Below, in pieces: positions 1-8,297 of a stretch of DNA of 33,803 nucleotides (the first letter of the stretch is position 1; every line of letters starts with the position of its first letter). Made by a program: the position numbers and the translations under genes. The notes beneath the pieces were generated by a model that worked only from the letters and a program-made list of their open reading frames with translations, had not been told where the DNA came from and made no database searches. Origin of the DNA: a bacterium (GTDB taxonomy: Bacteria > Patescibacteriota > Minisyncoccia > JAHIHE01 > DAOWLE01). The DNA is taken from positions 1-33,803 of the forward strand of contig DAOWLE010000044.1 of assembly GCA_030643545.1 (NCBI GenBank), written 5' to 3'.

Positions 1-1553
1 CCTTCAACAAGTTTTTCTATTTCAGCGTCAACTTCTAAAATTTCAAAAATTCCAATTCTTCCTTTATATCCCAGATTATTGCATTTTGGACAGCCCTTTG
101 CCCGATAAAGATTTTTAATTGTCTGGGGAATTTTAATTTTTGCCTTTGGTGAAATAATCGCCAAAACCTTTTTAATATTTTCCATCGTTTCTGGAGCAAT
201 CCCATATTTTTCACGGCAATAAGGGCAAAGTTTTCTGACTAACCTCTGGGCAATAATAATATTTGTCGCCGGTCCAATCAAAGACGGCTTCATTCCCAAA
301 TCAATCATTCGCGGAATCGCGCCGGCCGCCGAATTAGTATGCAAAGTGGAAAAAACCAAATGTCCGGTCAGGGCGGCGTTGATCGCCGTGCTTAATGTTT
401 CAGAATCCCGAATTTCACCGACCATAATTATGTCCGGATCCTGGCGTAAAACATTTTTTAAAACCGCGGCAAAATTAAGCCCTTTGTCTCTTTTAACTTG
501 TGTTTGGGAAATTCCTTCAAGATAATATTCAATCGGATCTTCAATGGTAATTATTTTAATGCCCGGTTTGCTAACTTTAATAAGAAAAGAGGCGAGGGTG
601 GTCGTTTTTCCGGAGCCGGTCGGTCCGGTATTTAAAATCATTCCATTGGGTTTTAAAATTTCTTTTTTAATTATATCAAACGATCGCCCAACCAAGCCCA
701 AAGATTTTAAATCTAAAGGAACAGCGCTTCTGTCCAAAAGCCGCAGAACAATGCTCTCGCCGAATTGCCCGGGAAGAGTTGAAACCCTAATACTGATTTC
801 TCTTGTTCCCATTTCAATTTCAAAATGGCCATTCTGCGGAATACTATTCACATTTATTTTTAAAGACGAAGTAATTTTAATTCGAGAAACAATAAATTTA
901 TGGATTTTTTTCGGCAGGAAAGCAACATTTTGAAGCACTCCGTCAATTCTGTATCTTAATCTTATTTGATTTTCCTCAGCTTCTAAATGAATATCGCTCG
1001 CTTTCACTTTTAATCCGCCGGCTATAATTGTGCTAATCACTTCAGTCGTCGGCAACTCGGTAATTCTTTGCTTTAAATCAATTATCGTTTTAATTCCTTT
1101 TTCAAATTCAGTAAGCTGCTTTTCAGTAAGTTCAATTTTTTCTTTTTGAAATTCTTCAGTCAAAATTAATGATTTGTAAAATTCCCAAGCCCGCTCCAAA
1201 CCGCTTTTTGAAACAACAAAAAGATGGCACTGATAGCCCTGATCCTTTTCTAATTCTTTCAAAACTTTTTTGGTTTTTGAATTAGTCGGATCAAGAATGC
1301 CAACTTTTAATTCTTTTCCTTTTTTATAAATAACAGCCAGCTCGGCTGAACGCGATTTTTCTTCTGGAAGAGTGGCAACGACTTCTGTCTCCAAAGGAAA
1401 AATATTCAAATCCAAATAAGAAAGATTATTTCTCGCCGCCAATTCAGCCGCTTCCATTTCTTCGGAATGCCGGCGAAGTTTTTTAAAAACCGCTTTTCTT
1501 GTTTTTTCCCTATCAACCCGAACAATTTTTTTTTGTTTTAATAAATTATCCAT
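1..1553 (-). CDS. pilB: Type IV pilus assembly / type II secretion ATPase PilB/GspE (3' end outside window)
   Basis: Cytoplasmic hexameric ATPase that drives extension of type IV pili or pseudopili. The frame is open from the ATG at 1553 to the window edge, giving about 517 residues without a stop, so the C-terminal tail is missing. Residues about 20-115 form an N-terminal MshEN-like region. An ASDIHLE motif lies near 185-191, the Walker A box GPTGSGKTTT near 310-319 and the Walker B region DPDIIMVGEIRD near 372-383. A zinc-binding tetracysteine is visible as CPYC near 443-446 and CPKC near the end, which is typical of PilB/GspE and absent from PilT. The frame matches the family over its whole visible length. 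It is the last gene of an HD-mraY-pilB group and is separated from mraY by 91 bp. GspE of a type II system cannot be excluded, but pili are the usual role in CPR genomes. Confidence 0.93.
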   Translation of the reverse strand, partial: MDNLLKQKKIVRVDREKTRKAVFKKLRRHSEEMEAAELAARNNLSYLDLNIFPLETEVVATLPEEKSRSAELAVIYKKGKELKVGILDPTNSKTKKVLKELEKDQGYQCHLFVVSKSGLERAWEFYKSLILTEEFQKEKIELTEKQLTEFEKGIKTIIDLKQRITELPTTEVISTIIAGGLKVKASDIHLEAEENQIRLRYRIDGVLQNVAFLPKKIHKFIVSRIKITSSLKINVNSIPQNGHFEIEMGTREISIRVSTLPGQFGESIVLRLLDRSAVPLDLKSLGLVGRSFDIIKKEILKPNGMILNTGPTGSGKTTTLASFLIKVSKPGIKIITIEDPIEYYLEGISQTQVKRDKGLNFAAVLKNVLRQDPDIIMVGEIRDSETLSTAINAALTGHLVFSTLHTNSAAGAIPRMIDLGMKPSLIGPATNIIIAQRLVRKLCPYCREKYGIAPETMENIKKVLAIISPKAKIKIPQTIKNLYRAKGCPKCNNLGYKGRIGIFEILEVDAEIEKLVE

Positions 1554-1559
1554 AATACT

Positions 1560-1594
1560 AAAGTCAAAAGTTTATAAAGTTGAAAGTTAAAAGT
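1560..1594. repeat. 35 bp dispersed repeat, copy A
   Basis: This AAAGTT-rich sequence recurs at 5239-5273 with two differences. It lies just upstream of pilB and is built from short repeated AAAGTT-like units. It is noncoding. No function is visible. Confidence 0.7.
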
Positions 1595-1644
1595 AATTGT
1601 TCTGTAAAACTAATGAAAATTTTTGTTTTTTGTTTTTTGTTTCC

Positions 1645-2697
1645 TCATCCCATCAATCCGACCACCAACCCGATCGCTGCCAAAACAAAAGAAATAATCC
1701 AGAATCGCATTGTCACTTTTGTTTCCGGCCAGCCCTTGGCTTCAAAATGATGGTGAATTGGCGTGGAAAGAAATATTTTTTTGTGCCGGAATTTTTTGGA
1801 AGCCATTTGAATAATTACCGAAGATGATTCAAGGACTAAAATAAAACCGACAATCGGCAAAACAAGAATTGAATTAGTCAGCATCGCCACCACGCCCAAA
1901 GTTGTTCCCAGCGCCATTGCTCCGGTATCGCCCATAAAAAATCTTGCCGGATAAATATTAAACCATAAACACGCCAGAAGCGCTCCGGAAATCGCCGCGC
2001 AAAACATTGCTAACTCAACTTTTCCCTGAAAAAAAGCGATCGTTCCAAAAGCGGCAAAACAGCTTAATAAAATTCCGCCGGCAAGCCCGTCCAGACCGTC
2101 GGTTTCATTGACTGAAAAAGCGGTAGCGATAATAATAAAAATAAAAAGAGGAACATACCACATGCCTAAGCTAAAATCTCCAACACCGGCAATATGAATT
2201 AAATCCCATTCAAGTTTGCAAAAAAACCACCAGGCGCCGCCAACAGCGACTGCGGAATAAAAAAGCAGCCGATGCCGAACCCGCATTCCCCCGCCTTTGG
2301 GCCCGATTTTTTTTACATTCATTAAATCATCAACCGCGCCAATCACACCGCTAATAACCAAAGCGCCAATCGGCAGCCATGTCTGGGAACGGGAAAGAAA
2401 ATTTAATTTGCTTATGAAAGAATCTATATTAAAAAAACCGGCAAGCCAAAAAAATCCCGCCAAGCCAAAAACAGTAACCCAAATCAAGAGGCCGCCCATT
2501 GTCGGAGTGCCGGCTTTATTTTTATGCAGAGACATATAAATCGGCGCGTTGGCGTCTTCTCTGATTTGTTTTCCCAATTTGTATTTGTACAAAACGCGGG
2601 TTAAAATCGGCGTCCAGGCCATTGCCACAACAAAAGCGACCGCAGAAATAGCAAAAACCCGCATAATATTTGTAACAATAATCGGATCTTGAAACAT
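1645..2697 (-). CDS. mraY: Phospho-N-acetylmuramoyl-pentapeptide transferase MraY
   Basis: Integral membrane enzyme that transfers phospho-MurNAc-pentapeptide from UDP to undecaprenyl phosphate, making lipid I in peptidoglycan synthesis. The 350 residues are close to the family's usual length and contain about ten hydrophobic segments. The catalytic signature is complete: the AVDD aspartate pair at 123-124 followed by NVKK, the NETDGLDG motif at 197-204, FMGDTGAMALG around 254-264 and the HHHF motif at 315-318. It starts 11 bp after the stop of the HD-domain gene, so the two are probably cotranscribed. The Shine-Dalgarno signal is weak. MraY acts one step before the lipid carrier recycling that depends on UppS, which is also encoded in this window. 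Confidence 0.97.
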   Translation of the reverse strand: MFQDPIIVTNIMRVFAISAVAFVVAMAWTPILTRVLYKYKLGKQIREDANAPIYMSLHKNKAGTPTMGGLLIWVTVFGLAGFFWLAGFFNIDSFISKLNFLSRSQTWLPIGALVISGVIGAVDDLMNVKKIGPKGGGMRVRHRLLFYSAVAVGGAWWFFCKLEWDLIHIAGVGDFSLGMWYVPLFIFIIIATAFSVNETDGLDGLAGGILLSCFAAFGTIAFFQGKVELAMFCAAISGALLACLWFNIYPARFFMGDTGAMALGTTLGVVAMLTNSILVLPIVGFILVLESSSVIIQMASKKFRHKKIFLSTPIHHHFEAKGWPETKVTMRFWIISFVLAAIGLVVGLMG

Positions 2698-2708
2698 AAT
2701 TCCAGATG

Positions 2709-3464
2709 TTAGAAATTAATAAAAGAATTCGGATACTTTTTTTGAATTTTTTCCCAAAGTTCTTTTGCAAATTTTTTAATTGGTTTAATCTTTATTAAAT
2801 TATAACTTTCCTCGGCGTTTTTTAGAACAGATAACAACGCGGCTTCATTTTCAGTAATACCTTTTCCAGAAGCTGTTTTTTTATCTTCTTCTATATTTTT
2901 CTTGTCTGTTTTTCTTAAGTGTAAAATTTTTTCAAAACCTTCCGGAGTAAGTTGAGTCAAAATATCGCATTCATAAACTAATTGGCCGACTTTAGTGGCT
3001 GGCTGGGGATATTCAAAATCATTTCCGTATTTTTCTTTGGAGATTCTCGTTGGATATCCTTCCTTGCCCATATGTCTAATAATAGCCAATTTTACGCTCT
3101 TTGCCAATCCCTGACTTTTCCCCATCTCCAATAAAATCTTTTCAGCTATTTCTCCGCCTTTTTCTCCATGAAGTTCAAATTCTCCAAATCCTTTAGCAAT
3201 ATCATGTAATATAGCGGATAAAACCGCAATTTCTTTTTCCCTATTATTAAAATTTTCTTCTTCTGAAAATTTAATGGCAAAATTCTTGACTTGTTTGTTG
3301 TGAATAATAAATTGTTCTATTGTTTCTTCTGAAATATTATTTGATTTGTAAAAATCTTCCACCTTTGCCTCTAAAAATTCCCAATCTTTTTCATCAGTTT
3401 CTATAGTTCCTTCTAAAAACGGTTCAGAAACATTAATTTCGTTTTTCTTGAAATTTTTTATCAT
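2709..3464 (-). CDS. HD-domain metal-dependent phosphohydrolase
   Basis: Predicted soluble HD-superfamily hydrolase of 251 residues. The metal-binding HD signature is visible in order: a His in the IIHNK segment near residue 54, the HD pair in AILHDIAKG near 87-88, a His in HGEKGGE near 99, and IIRHMG near 128. These hydrolases act on phosphate esters such as nucleotides; the substrate here cannot be told. The region from about 30 to 150 is the HD domain, and the lysine-rich C-terminal third is unassigned. It is the first gene of a probable operon with mraY and pilB and has a good promoter about 47 bp upstream. A link to cell-wall synthesis is suggested only by position. Confidence 0.75.
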   Translation of the reverse strand: MIKNFKKNEINVSEPFLEGTIETDEKDWEFLEAKVEDFYKSNNISEETIEQFIIHNKQVKNFAIKFSEEENFNNREKEIAVLSAILHDIAKGFGEFELHGEKGGEIAEKILLEMGKSQGLAKSVKLAIIRHMGKEGYPTRISKEKYGNDFEYPQPATKVGQLVYECDILTQLTPEGFEKILHLRKTDKKNIEEDKKTASGKGITENEAALLSVLKNAEESYNLIKIKPIKKFAKELWEKIQKKYPNSFINF

Positions 3465-3510
3465 AAAAACAGCAATTTAATCTTTTTTAACTTCAATAAC
3501 CTATATTTTT

Positions 3511-3539
3511 ATTTTACCATTTTCATAAATTTTAAGCAA
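3511..3539 (-). promoter_or_regulatory. Sigma-70-like promoter of the HD-mraY-pilB operon
   Basis: On the minus strand a TTGCTT box, a 17 nt spacer and TAAAAT preceded by TGG (extended -10) are present. The expected start gives a 5' leader of roughly 40 nt before the HD gene. The same architecture occurs upstream of pcrA and of the phospholipase-like gene. Confidence 0.65.
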
Positions 3540-3553
3540 AAAAAATCAAAAAA

Positions 3554-3581
3554 GAAGGCGACACGCCGTCGTGTCGCCTTC
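3554..3581 (-). terminator. Rho-independent terminator after the dacA operon
   Basis: A perfect 12 bp stem (GAAGGCGACACG and its complement) with a 4 nt loop is followed on the minus strand by a T-rich run, TTTTTTGATTTTTT. It lies 16 bp after the stop of the 64-residue membrane protein and ends that transcript before the HD promoter. Confidence 0.9.
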
Positions 3582-3597
3582 AAAAAAAACGGTATAT

Positions 3598-3792
3598 TTA
3601 TATTCCTATATTTGCGTATATATTTAAAAATTTAGGAATAATAAACATTAGCCCGATAAGCGGAAAAATAATCGCGACAACCGTAATAATCAGCGCAACA
3701 AGAAAATACTTTCTTGTTGTTTCAACTGATTTATAAATTTCATTAAGTTTTTTATCTTGTTCCTCAATTTTTTTTAAAATTTTCTCTTCCAT
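3598..3792 (-). CDS. Small membrane protein, unknown function
   Basis: A 64-residue protein with a charged, heptad-like N-terminal helix (residues 1-25, rich in Lys and Glu, possibly a short coiled coil). One or two hydrophobic segments cover about 29-59, the second containing FPLIGLMFIIP. It resembles small coiled-coil/TM proteins frequent in CPR genomes, but no function is known to me. It starts 21 bp after the dacA-like stop and is followed by a strong terminator, so it is probably cotranscribed with the carboxypeptidase and may be envelope-associated. Confidence 0.6.
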   Translation of the reverse strand: MEEKILKKIEEQDKKLNEIYKSVETTRKYFLVALIITVVAIIFPLIGLMFIIPKFLNIYANIGI

Positions 3793-3813
3793 ATATTTTT
3801 AATGTTAAACATT

Positions 3814-5001
3814 TTATTCCCATGAATAATTTTCAAAAATCCAGCTGACTAATTTTTCTGTTTCAATAAATCTGTCATTAGCGTTCAGAATAACGCTGAC
3901 GATTTGATGATTGTTGACCGGATCGCCGACAACCAAAATTAATGACTCGCCGCTTTGTTCCGTATAGCCGGTTTTTCCTCCGGCGATATTGGGAAGTTTT
4001 CCTAAAAGCTCGTTGGTATTTTTCAAATGATGGACAAATTTTTTATCAACAGATCTGACGCTGATTTTCTGCGTTCTTAATATTTCCCAAATTAACGGCT
4101 CGTCAAGAGCGCAATCAACTAACTTTGCTAAATCATAAGCAGTGGAATAATTTCCTTTTTCATTTTTCTCCAGCTCGTTAAAAATTGGATTTTTAATATA
4201 ATCATTATTATTTGAATTGTCAGAAATATTTTCAGCCGGATCTAATCCGTTCGGATTAATAAAATGAGTGTTTTTTAATCCGAAAGAATTTGCTTTTTGA
4301 TTCATCAATTTAATAAATTCCAAAACAGAATCATTTGTTTCAAAATTTGAATCAGCTGGTTCCGAAATAAAAACAGAATTATCAGGAAGTTCTTCAACAC
4401 TGATAATTTTCTCTCCGACATATTCAGCTAAAGCGACAGCCGCGTCATTGCCTGAATGCGCCAGCAGAATATAGAGAAGATTTTCAACAGTAATTTTTTC
4501 TCCGGGAAATAAATTTCCTTTTTTGCCTTCCACTTCAGCTGCTTTTGCGCTTATTGTAACAACATCATTCAAATCTGCTTTATCCAAAACCACCAAAGCC
4601 GCCATTAATTTAGTTAAGCTGGCAATCGGTAATTTTTCGTTAATATTCTTTTGATAAAGTATTTTATTTGTGGCAACATCTGAAATAATCGCCGCTTTTG
4701 CGCTCACTTCAATTTCAGAAACTTCTGAATTTTTAATCGGCGCGGAATTTTTTTCTTCCGGCAGAAAAAGATAATTTTCCAATTCTTTTTGGGAAGAAAT
4801 TCCCAAAATTTTATTCTCAAAATTTTCAGAATAATTATCAAACGTCTGGACAGCAATAAGATTTTCTTGCTGCGAATAAATATTTTTATTAATTTCTTTA
4901 ATTATTTCAAAATTAAAAAGTCCAACAGTAAAACAGGAAAATAAAATAAAAATAACGATAATAGAAATGGATTTTTTAACTGGCATAAATTCTTCTGTCA
5001 T
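3814..5001 (-). CDS. D-alanyl-D-alanine carboxypeptidase, peptidase S11 family
   Basis: Penicillin-binding-protein type serine carboxypeptidase that trims the terminal D-Ala of peptidoglycan stem peptides outside the membrane. The three active-site motifs are present: SLTK at 128-131, SGN at 183-185 and KTG at 343-345. One hydrophobic segment at about 11-30 serves as signal anchor or uncleaved signal. About 35 residues near 205-240 form a less conserved insertion. The first ATG at 5001 lies inside a palindromic repeat (4997-5023). The second ATG at 4986 (Met6) is equally plausible, has purine-rich sequence before it and would keep the repeat outside the gene. It is followed closely by a small membrane protein and a terminator. 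Confidence 0.92.
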   Translation of the reverse strand: MTEEFMPVKKSISIIVIFILFSCFTVGLFNFEIIKEINKNIYSQQENLIAVQTFDNYSENFENKILGISSQKELENYLFLPEEKNSAPIKNSEVSEIEVSAKAAIISDVATNKILYQKNINEKLPIASLTKLMAALVVLDKADLNDVVTISAKAAEVEGKKGNLFPGEKITVENLLYILLAHSGNDAAVALAEYVGEKIISVEELPDNSVFISEPADSNFETNDSVLEFIKLMNQKANSFGLKNTHFINPNGLDPAENISDNSNNNDYIKNPIFNELEKNEKGNYSTAYDLAKLVDCALDEPLIWEILRTQKISVRSVDKKFVHHLKNTNELLGKLPNIAGGKTGYTEQSGESLILVVGDPVNNHQIVSVILNANDRFIETEKLVSWIFENYSWE

Positions 5002-5076
5002 TCCCGTGAAAACGGGAATCCACTATTACAATAAGCATAAATTATAAGCGTAGATTCCTGCCTTCGCAGGAATGAC
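4997..5076. repeat. Paired palindromic repeat (REP-like)
   Basis: Two hairpins, 4997-5023 (core TTCCCGTG..CGGGAA) and 5051-5076 (core TTCCTGC..GCAGGAA), are arranged so that the whole unit begins GTCATTCC and ends GGAATGAC, an outer inverted repeat. The left hairpin overlaps the annotated first start codon of the dacA-like gene. Similar GTCATTCC palindromes are common in CPR genomes. Confidence 0.8.
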
Positions 5077-5151
5077 AATTTAAAAAAAGTTTAAAAATTA
5101 GAAAATTAGACATTTATTAGAAATTAAAAATTAAAAATTAAAAATTAGGGG

Positions 5152-5235
5152 TGGGGATGGAGGGAGTCGAACCCTCATGTTTTAAAAAACAGTGGTTTTT
5201 GAGACCACCCTGTATACCAATTCCAGCACATCCCC
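5152..5235 (-). tRNA. tRNA-Leu(CAA)
   Basis: A type II tRNA of 84 nt. The acceptor stem GGGGATG pairs with CATCCCC, followed by discriminator A. The anticodon arm is GTGGT-CTCAAAA-ACCAC, giving anticodon CAA, which decodes UUG. A long variable arm (TGTTTT..AAAACA) and the T arm GAGGG-TTCGACT-CCCTC follow. CCA is not encoded (CCC follows). It lies 46 bp after the nrdD stop and may be read from the lgt-nrdD transcript. Confidence 0.96.
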
Positions 5236-5238
5236 GAG

Positions 5239-5273
5239 AAAGTTAAAAGTTTATAAAGTTGAAAGTTCAAAGT
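5239..5273. repeat. 35 bp dispersed repeat, copy B
   Basis: Second copy of the AAAGTT-rich sequence at 1560-1594, here between tRNA-Leu and the nrdD stop. It differs from copy A at two positions. Confidence 0.7.
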
Positions 5274-5280
5274 TTGGTTT

Positions 5281-7380
5281 TTATATTTTGAAAGTTTTTC
5301 TTTCTTTAAATTCTTCCTGCTTGCCTTTATTCCATTGCTGAATTGGCCGCAGATAACCGACCACCCGCGAATAAACTTCGCACGGCTGTTTGATTAAACA
5401 CTTCGGACAATAGAAATGCTCGCCTTGCAAATATCCGTGAAAAGGGCAAATACTGAAAGTCGGAGTAAAGGTAAAATAAGGGAGCGAAAAATTTTCAAAA
5501 ACTTTTTTAATAAACTCTTTAACGATTTTAACATCATTAATTTTCTCGCCCAAGAAACCGTGAAAAACCGTTCCGCCGGTATATTTTGTCTGGAGGCCGT
5601 CTTGCAGGCGAAGCGCTTCAAAAAGATCATCAGTGTACCCGACTGGCAACTGGGTTGAATTCGTATAATAAACTTCTTCCTCGCCGGCAGTAATAATATC
5701 GGGATATTTTTCTTTATCCATTTTTGCCAAACGGTAAGAAGTTCCTTCAGCTGGCGTTGCTTCAAGATTATAAAAATTCCCTGTTTTATTTTGGTAATCA
5801 ATCATTCTGTCTCTCATAAAATCCAAAACTTGGCTAGTAAATTCAATCGCTTCTTTTTGTCCAATATCTTTTTTCATAAAATTAAGCGTCGCTTCATTCA
5901 TTCCAATCAATCCGATTGTTGAAAAATGATTAGCCCAATATTGCTTATGGGCTTTTTTAATTCCGTCTAAATAATACCGCGAATAAGGATAAAGCCCTTT
6001 TTCAGTAAATTTTTCCAAAACTTTTCTTTTAATTTCCAAACTTCCTTTTGCCAAATCCATTAATTCGCCTGTTCGTTTAAAAAATTCCTCTTTTGTTTTT
6101 GAAAGATACCCTATCCGCGGCATATTAATTGTTACCACGCCGATTGAACCGGTCAATGGATAAGATCCAAATAATCCCCCGCCCCGCTTATGTAATTGGC
6201 GGTTGTCTAAACGCAACCGGCAGCACATACTTCGCGCGTCTTCCGGATCCATATCAGAAGAAATATAATTTGAAAAATAAGGTATGCCGTACTTGGCGGT
6301 CATTTCAAAAATTCCGTTTAAGCTTGGATTGTCCCAGTCAAAATCATCAGTAATATTATAAGTGGGAATCGGAAAAGTAAAAACTCTTCCTTTGCCGTCT
6401 CCCTCGGTCATCACTTCGCTGAAAGCACGGTTGATTATATCCACTTCATCCTGAAATTCGCTGTAAGTTTCTTCCTGCAATTTTCCCCCGATAACAACCG
6501 GCTGCTTGGCGAGCGTTGACGGAACCTTAACATCAAAAGTCAAATTCTCAAAAGGAGTTTGAAATCCTACTCTTGTCGGAACATTGCAGTTGAAAAGAAA
6601 TTCCTGCATCGCTTGTTTGACTTGTGAATAAGTTAAATGGTCATAACGGATAAAAGGAGCCAGCAAAGTATCAAAAGAACTTAACGCCTGAGCTCCGGCT
6701 GTTTCTCCCTGCAAAGTATAAAAGAAATTTACAACCTGTCCCAAAGCGGAACGAAAATGTTTGGCAGGTTTTGATTCAATTTTTCCGGTAACGCCACCAA
6801 ATCCTTTTATCAAAAGATCGTAAAGATCCCAACCAACGCAATAAGCGGCTAAAGTATTTAAATCATGAATATGAAAATCTCCTTCTTTCGCCGCTCTTCT
6901 TATTTCCGGCGGATAAATTTTATTAAGCCAATATTTTTTTGTCACATAAGATGAAATATAATTATTCAGGCCTTGCAGAGAATAAGACATATTGCTATTT
7001 TCGTGAACTTCCCAGTCAACCTCATCAAGATATTTGTCAACCATATCAACGGTCTCGTCAACTTTTTTTTCTATTTCCCTGATTTTTTGATGCTGGTCCC
7101 GATAAAGAATATACGCTTTGGCGGCTTTTTCAAAACCTTTTTCCATTAAAACTTTTTCAACCGTATCCTGAATTTTTTCAACGGTGGGAATTTGCGGCGG
7201 CGGACAATGCTTGTTCAAAATAGCGACAACTTTATCAGAAAGTTTCCAGACAACATTGCCGTCTTTTGTATCGGTCGCTGAAAATGCTTTTTCAATTGCC
7301 TTGGCGATTTTTTTCTGCTCAAAAGCGACGACCATTCCGCTTCTTTTTTTTATTTTTGTAATTTTATTTTTATGAAACAT
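5281..7380 (-). CDS. nrdD: Anaerobic (class III) ribonucleoside-triphosphate reductase NrdD
   Basis: Glycyl-radical enzyme that reduces ribonucleoside triphosphates to deoxyribonucleotides without oxygen. The 699 residues contain an N-terminal ATP-cone (about 1-95, with KKRSGMVVAFEQKKI). The core carries NVPTRVGFQTPF and DARSMCCRLRLD. A C-terminal zinc site is formed by CPFHG, CPKC and a further Cys. The radical loop RVVGYLRP contains the predicted radical glycine at 675. Length and motif order match the family. The activating enzyme NrdG is not in this window and must lie elsewhere. The gene starts 30 bp after the lgt stop, so both are probably expressed from the lgt promoter. It implies an anaerobic or microaerobic lifestyle. 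Confidence 0.96.
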   Translation of the reverse strand: MFHKNKITKIKKRSGMVVAFEQKKIAKAIEKAFSATDTKDGNVVWKLSDKVVAILNKHCPPPQIPTVEKIQDTVEKVLMEKGFEKAAKAYILYRDQHQKIREIEKKVDETVDMVDKYLDEVDWEVHENSNMSYSLQGLNNYISSYVTKKYWLNKIYPPEIRRAAKEGDFHIHDLNTLAAYCVGWDLYDLLIKGFGGVTGKIESKPAKHFRSALGQVVNFFYTLQGETAGAQALSSFDTLLAPFIRYDHLTYSQVKQAMQEFLFNCNVPTRVGFQTPFENLTFDVKVPSTLAKQPVVIGGKLQEETYSEFQDEVDIINRAFSEVMTEGDGKGRVFTFPIPTYNITDDFDWDNPSLNGIFEMTAKYGIPYFSNYISSDMDPEDARSMCCRLRLDNRQLHKRGGGLFGSYPLTGSIGVVTINMPRIGYLSKTKEEFFKRTGELMDLAKGSLEIKRKVLEKFTEKGLYPYSRYYLDGIKKAHKQYWANHFSTIGLIGMNEATLNFMKKDIGQKEAIEFTSQVLDFMRDRMIDYQNKTGNFYNLEATPAEGTSYRLAKMDKEKYPDIITAGEEEVYYTNSTQLPVGYTDDLFEALRLQDGLQTKYTGGTVFHGFLGEKINDVKIVKEFIKKVFENFSLPYFTFTPTFSICPFHGYLQGEHFYCPKCLIKQPCEVYSRVVGYLRPIQQWNKGKQEEFKERKTFKI

Positions 7381-7410
7381 AAAATTAAATTAGTTCTTTA
7401 AAAAAAAAGT

Positions 7411-8181
7411 TTAGGCTTGAGATTTAGACCTGTTTTTATTATACCACAAAACCCAGATTAAAGTCAAAGCAAATATTGCGATGGAAATCCATTGGGATAT
7501 TGTTAAATTATAAAAATGCGGATCACAGACATCTAAATCATTGCAGCGGAAAAAATCCAGAAAAAAGCGGGTAGCGCTGTAATAAAGCAAAAATAGAGAG
7601 AAAAGAATTCCGCGGCGGGTGATTTTTTTCCTTAAAAACCAAAGGATAAAAAACAAAATTAAGCCGTTCAGAGAAAGATAAATAGATACCGGATGCCTCA
7701 AACTTTTATCAAGATATTCCATTGCCCAAGGGAGATTTGTCAAACTGCCGATATGGTCATTGATTAAAACGCAGCCGATTCGACCGATAAAAATTCCCAA
7801 AGGAACTGCCAAAGCGACAACATCAGCCACTTGTAAAAAAGAAAGTTTTGATTTTTTAATATAAAAATAGCTTGCTAAAAAAGCAAAAAAAACTCCGCCG
7901 TATAAAACCTGGCCTCCTTTCCAGAAATAAAAAATATCTGAAAGATTGTTTGAAAAATAATCCCAGAAAAGCGCGATGTAAAAAATTCTGGCGCCAAGAA
8001 AAGCGCTGATGATGATGATGATTGACAAGCTGATTATTTTATCGCGGCTAATATTTTTTCTTTTCGCTTCTTTTAAAGCGACAAAAAGACAGGCGATAAA
8101 AGCCAGCGAAGCTAAAATTCCCCAGACATAAAAAGTCATCGGACCGAGAACAATTTTTTCAAATGAAAAATAAGGAAGCAT
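7411..8181 (-). CDS. lgt: Prolipoprotein diacylglyceryl transferase Lgt
   Basis: Membrane enzyme that transfers diacylglycerol from phosphatidylglycerol to the lipobox cysteine of prolipoproteins. The 256 residues contain about seven hydrophobic segments. The WKGGQVLYGG segment lies near 88-97. The Lgt signature at about 133-146 begins GRIGC instead of the common GRIGNF and continues VLINDHIG. It is followed by HPVSIYLSLN and the C-terminal RFFLDFFR. The divergent signature is a lineage variant, not a sign of decay, since the frame is complete. It has its own promoter immediately upstream and appears to be leaderless. It precedes nrdD by 30 bp. Confidence 0.9.
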   Translation of the reverse strand: MLPYFSFEKIVLGPMTFYVWGILASLAFIACLFVALKEAKRKNISRDKIISLSIIIIISAFLGARIFYIALFWDYFSNNLSDIFYFWKGGQVLYGGVFFAFLASYFYIKKSKLSFLQVADVVALAVPLGIFIGRIGCVLINDHIGSLTNLPWAMEYLDKSLRHPVSIYLSLNGLILFFILWFLRKKITRRGILFSLFLLYYSATRFFLDFFRCNDLDVCDPHFYNLTISQWISIAIFALTLIWVLWYNKNRSKSQA

Positions 8182-8187
8182 ATTTTT

Positions 8188-8216
8188 AGTTTACTCCAAA
8201 AATAATCTTTTGCCAA
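8188..8216 (-). promoter_or_regulatory. Promoter of lgt-nrdD, leaderless
   Basis: TTGGCA, 17 nt, TAAACT on the minus strand. The -10 box ends only 6 nt before the lgt ATG, so transcription would start at or next to the start codon. Confidence 0.6.
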
Positions 8217-8232
8217 ATTTTCCGCCATCAAA

Positions 8233-8255
8233 AAATCAGCCGGCTCGGCTGATTT
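8233..8255 (-). terminator. Rho-independent terminator after the phospholipase-like gene
   Basis: A 10 bp stem (AAATCAGCCG/CGGCTGATTT) with a 3 nt loop is followed on the minus strand by a T run. It lies between the end of the gene at 8298 and the lgt promoter. Confidence 0.8.
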
Positions 8256-8297
8256 AAAAAGCAAGGTATTATAAATTGCGCTTATAAATATAAAAAA

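Noticed and set aside
5394-5801. 135-codon minus-strand frame overlapping nrdD
   Set aside because: It is in another frame of nrdD, whose zinc site and radical loop are encoded there.
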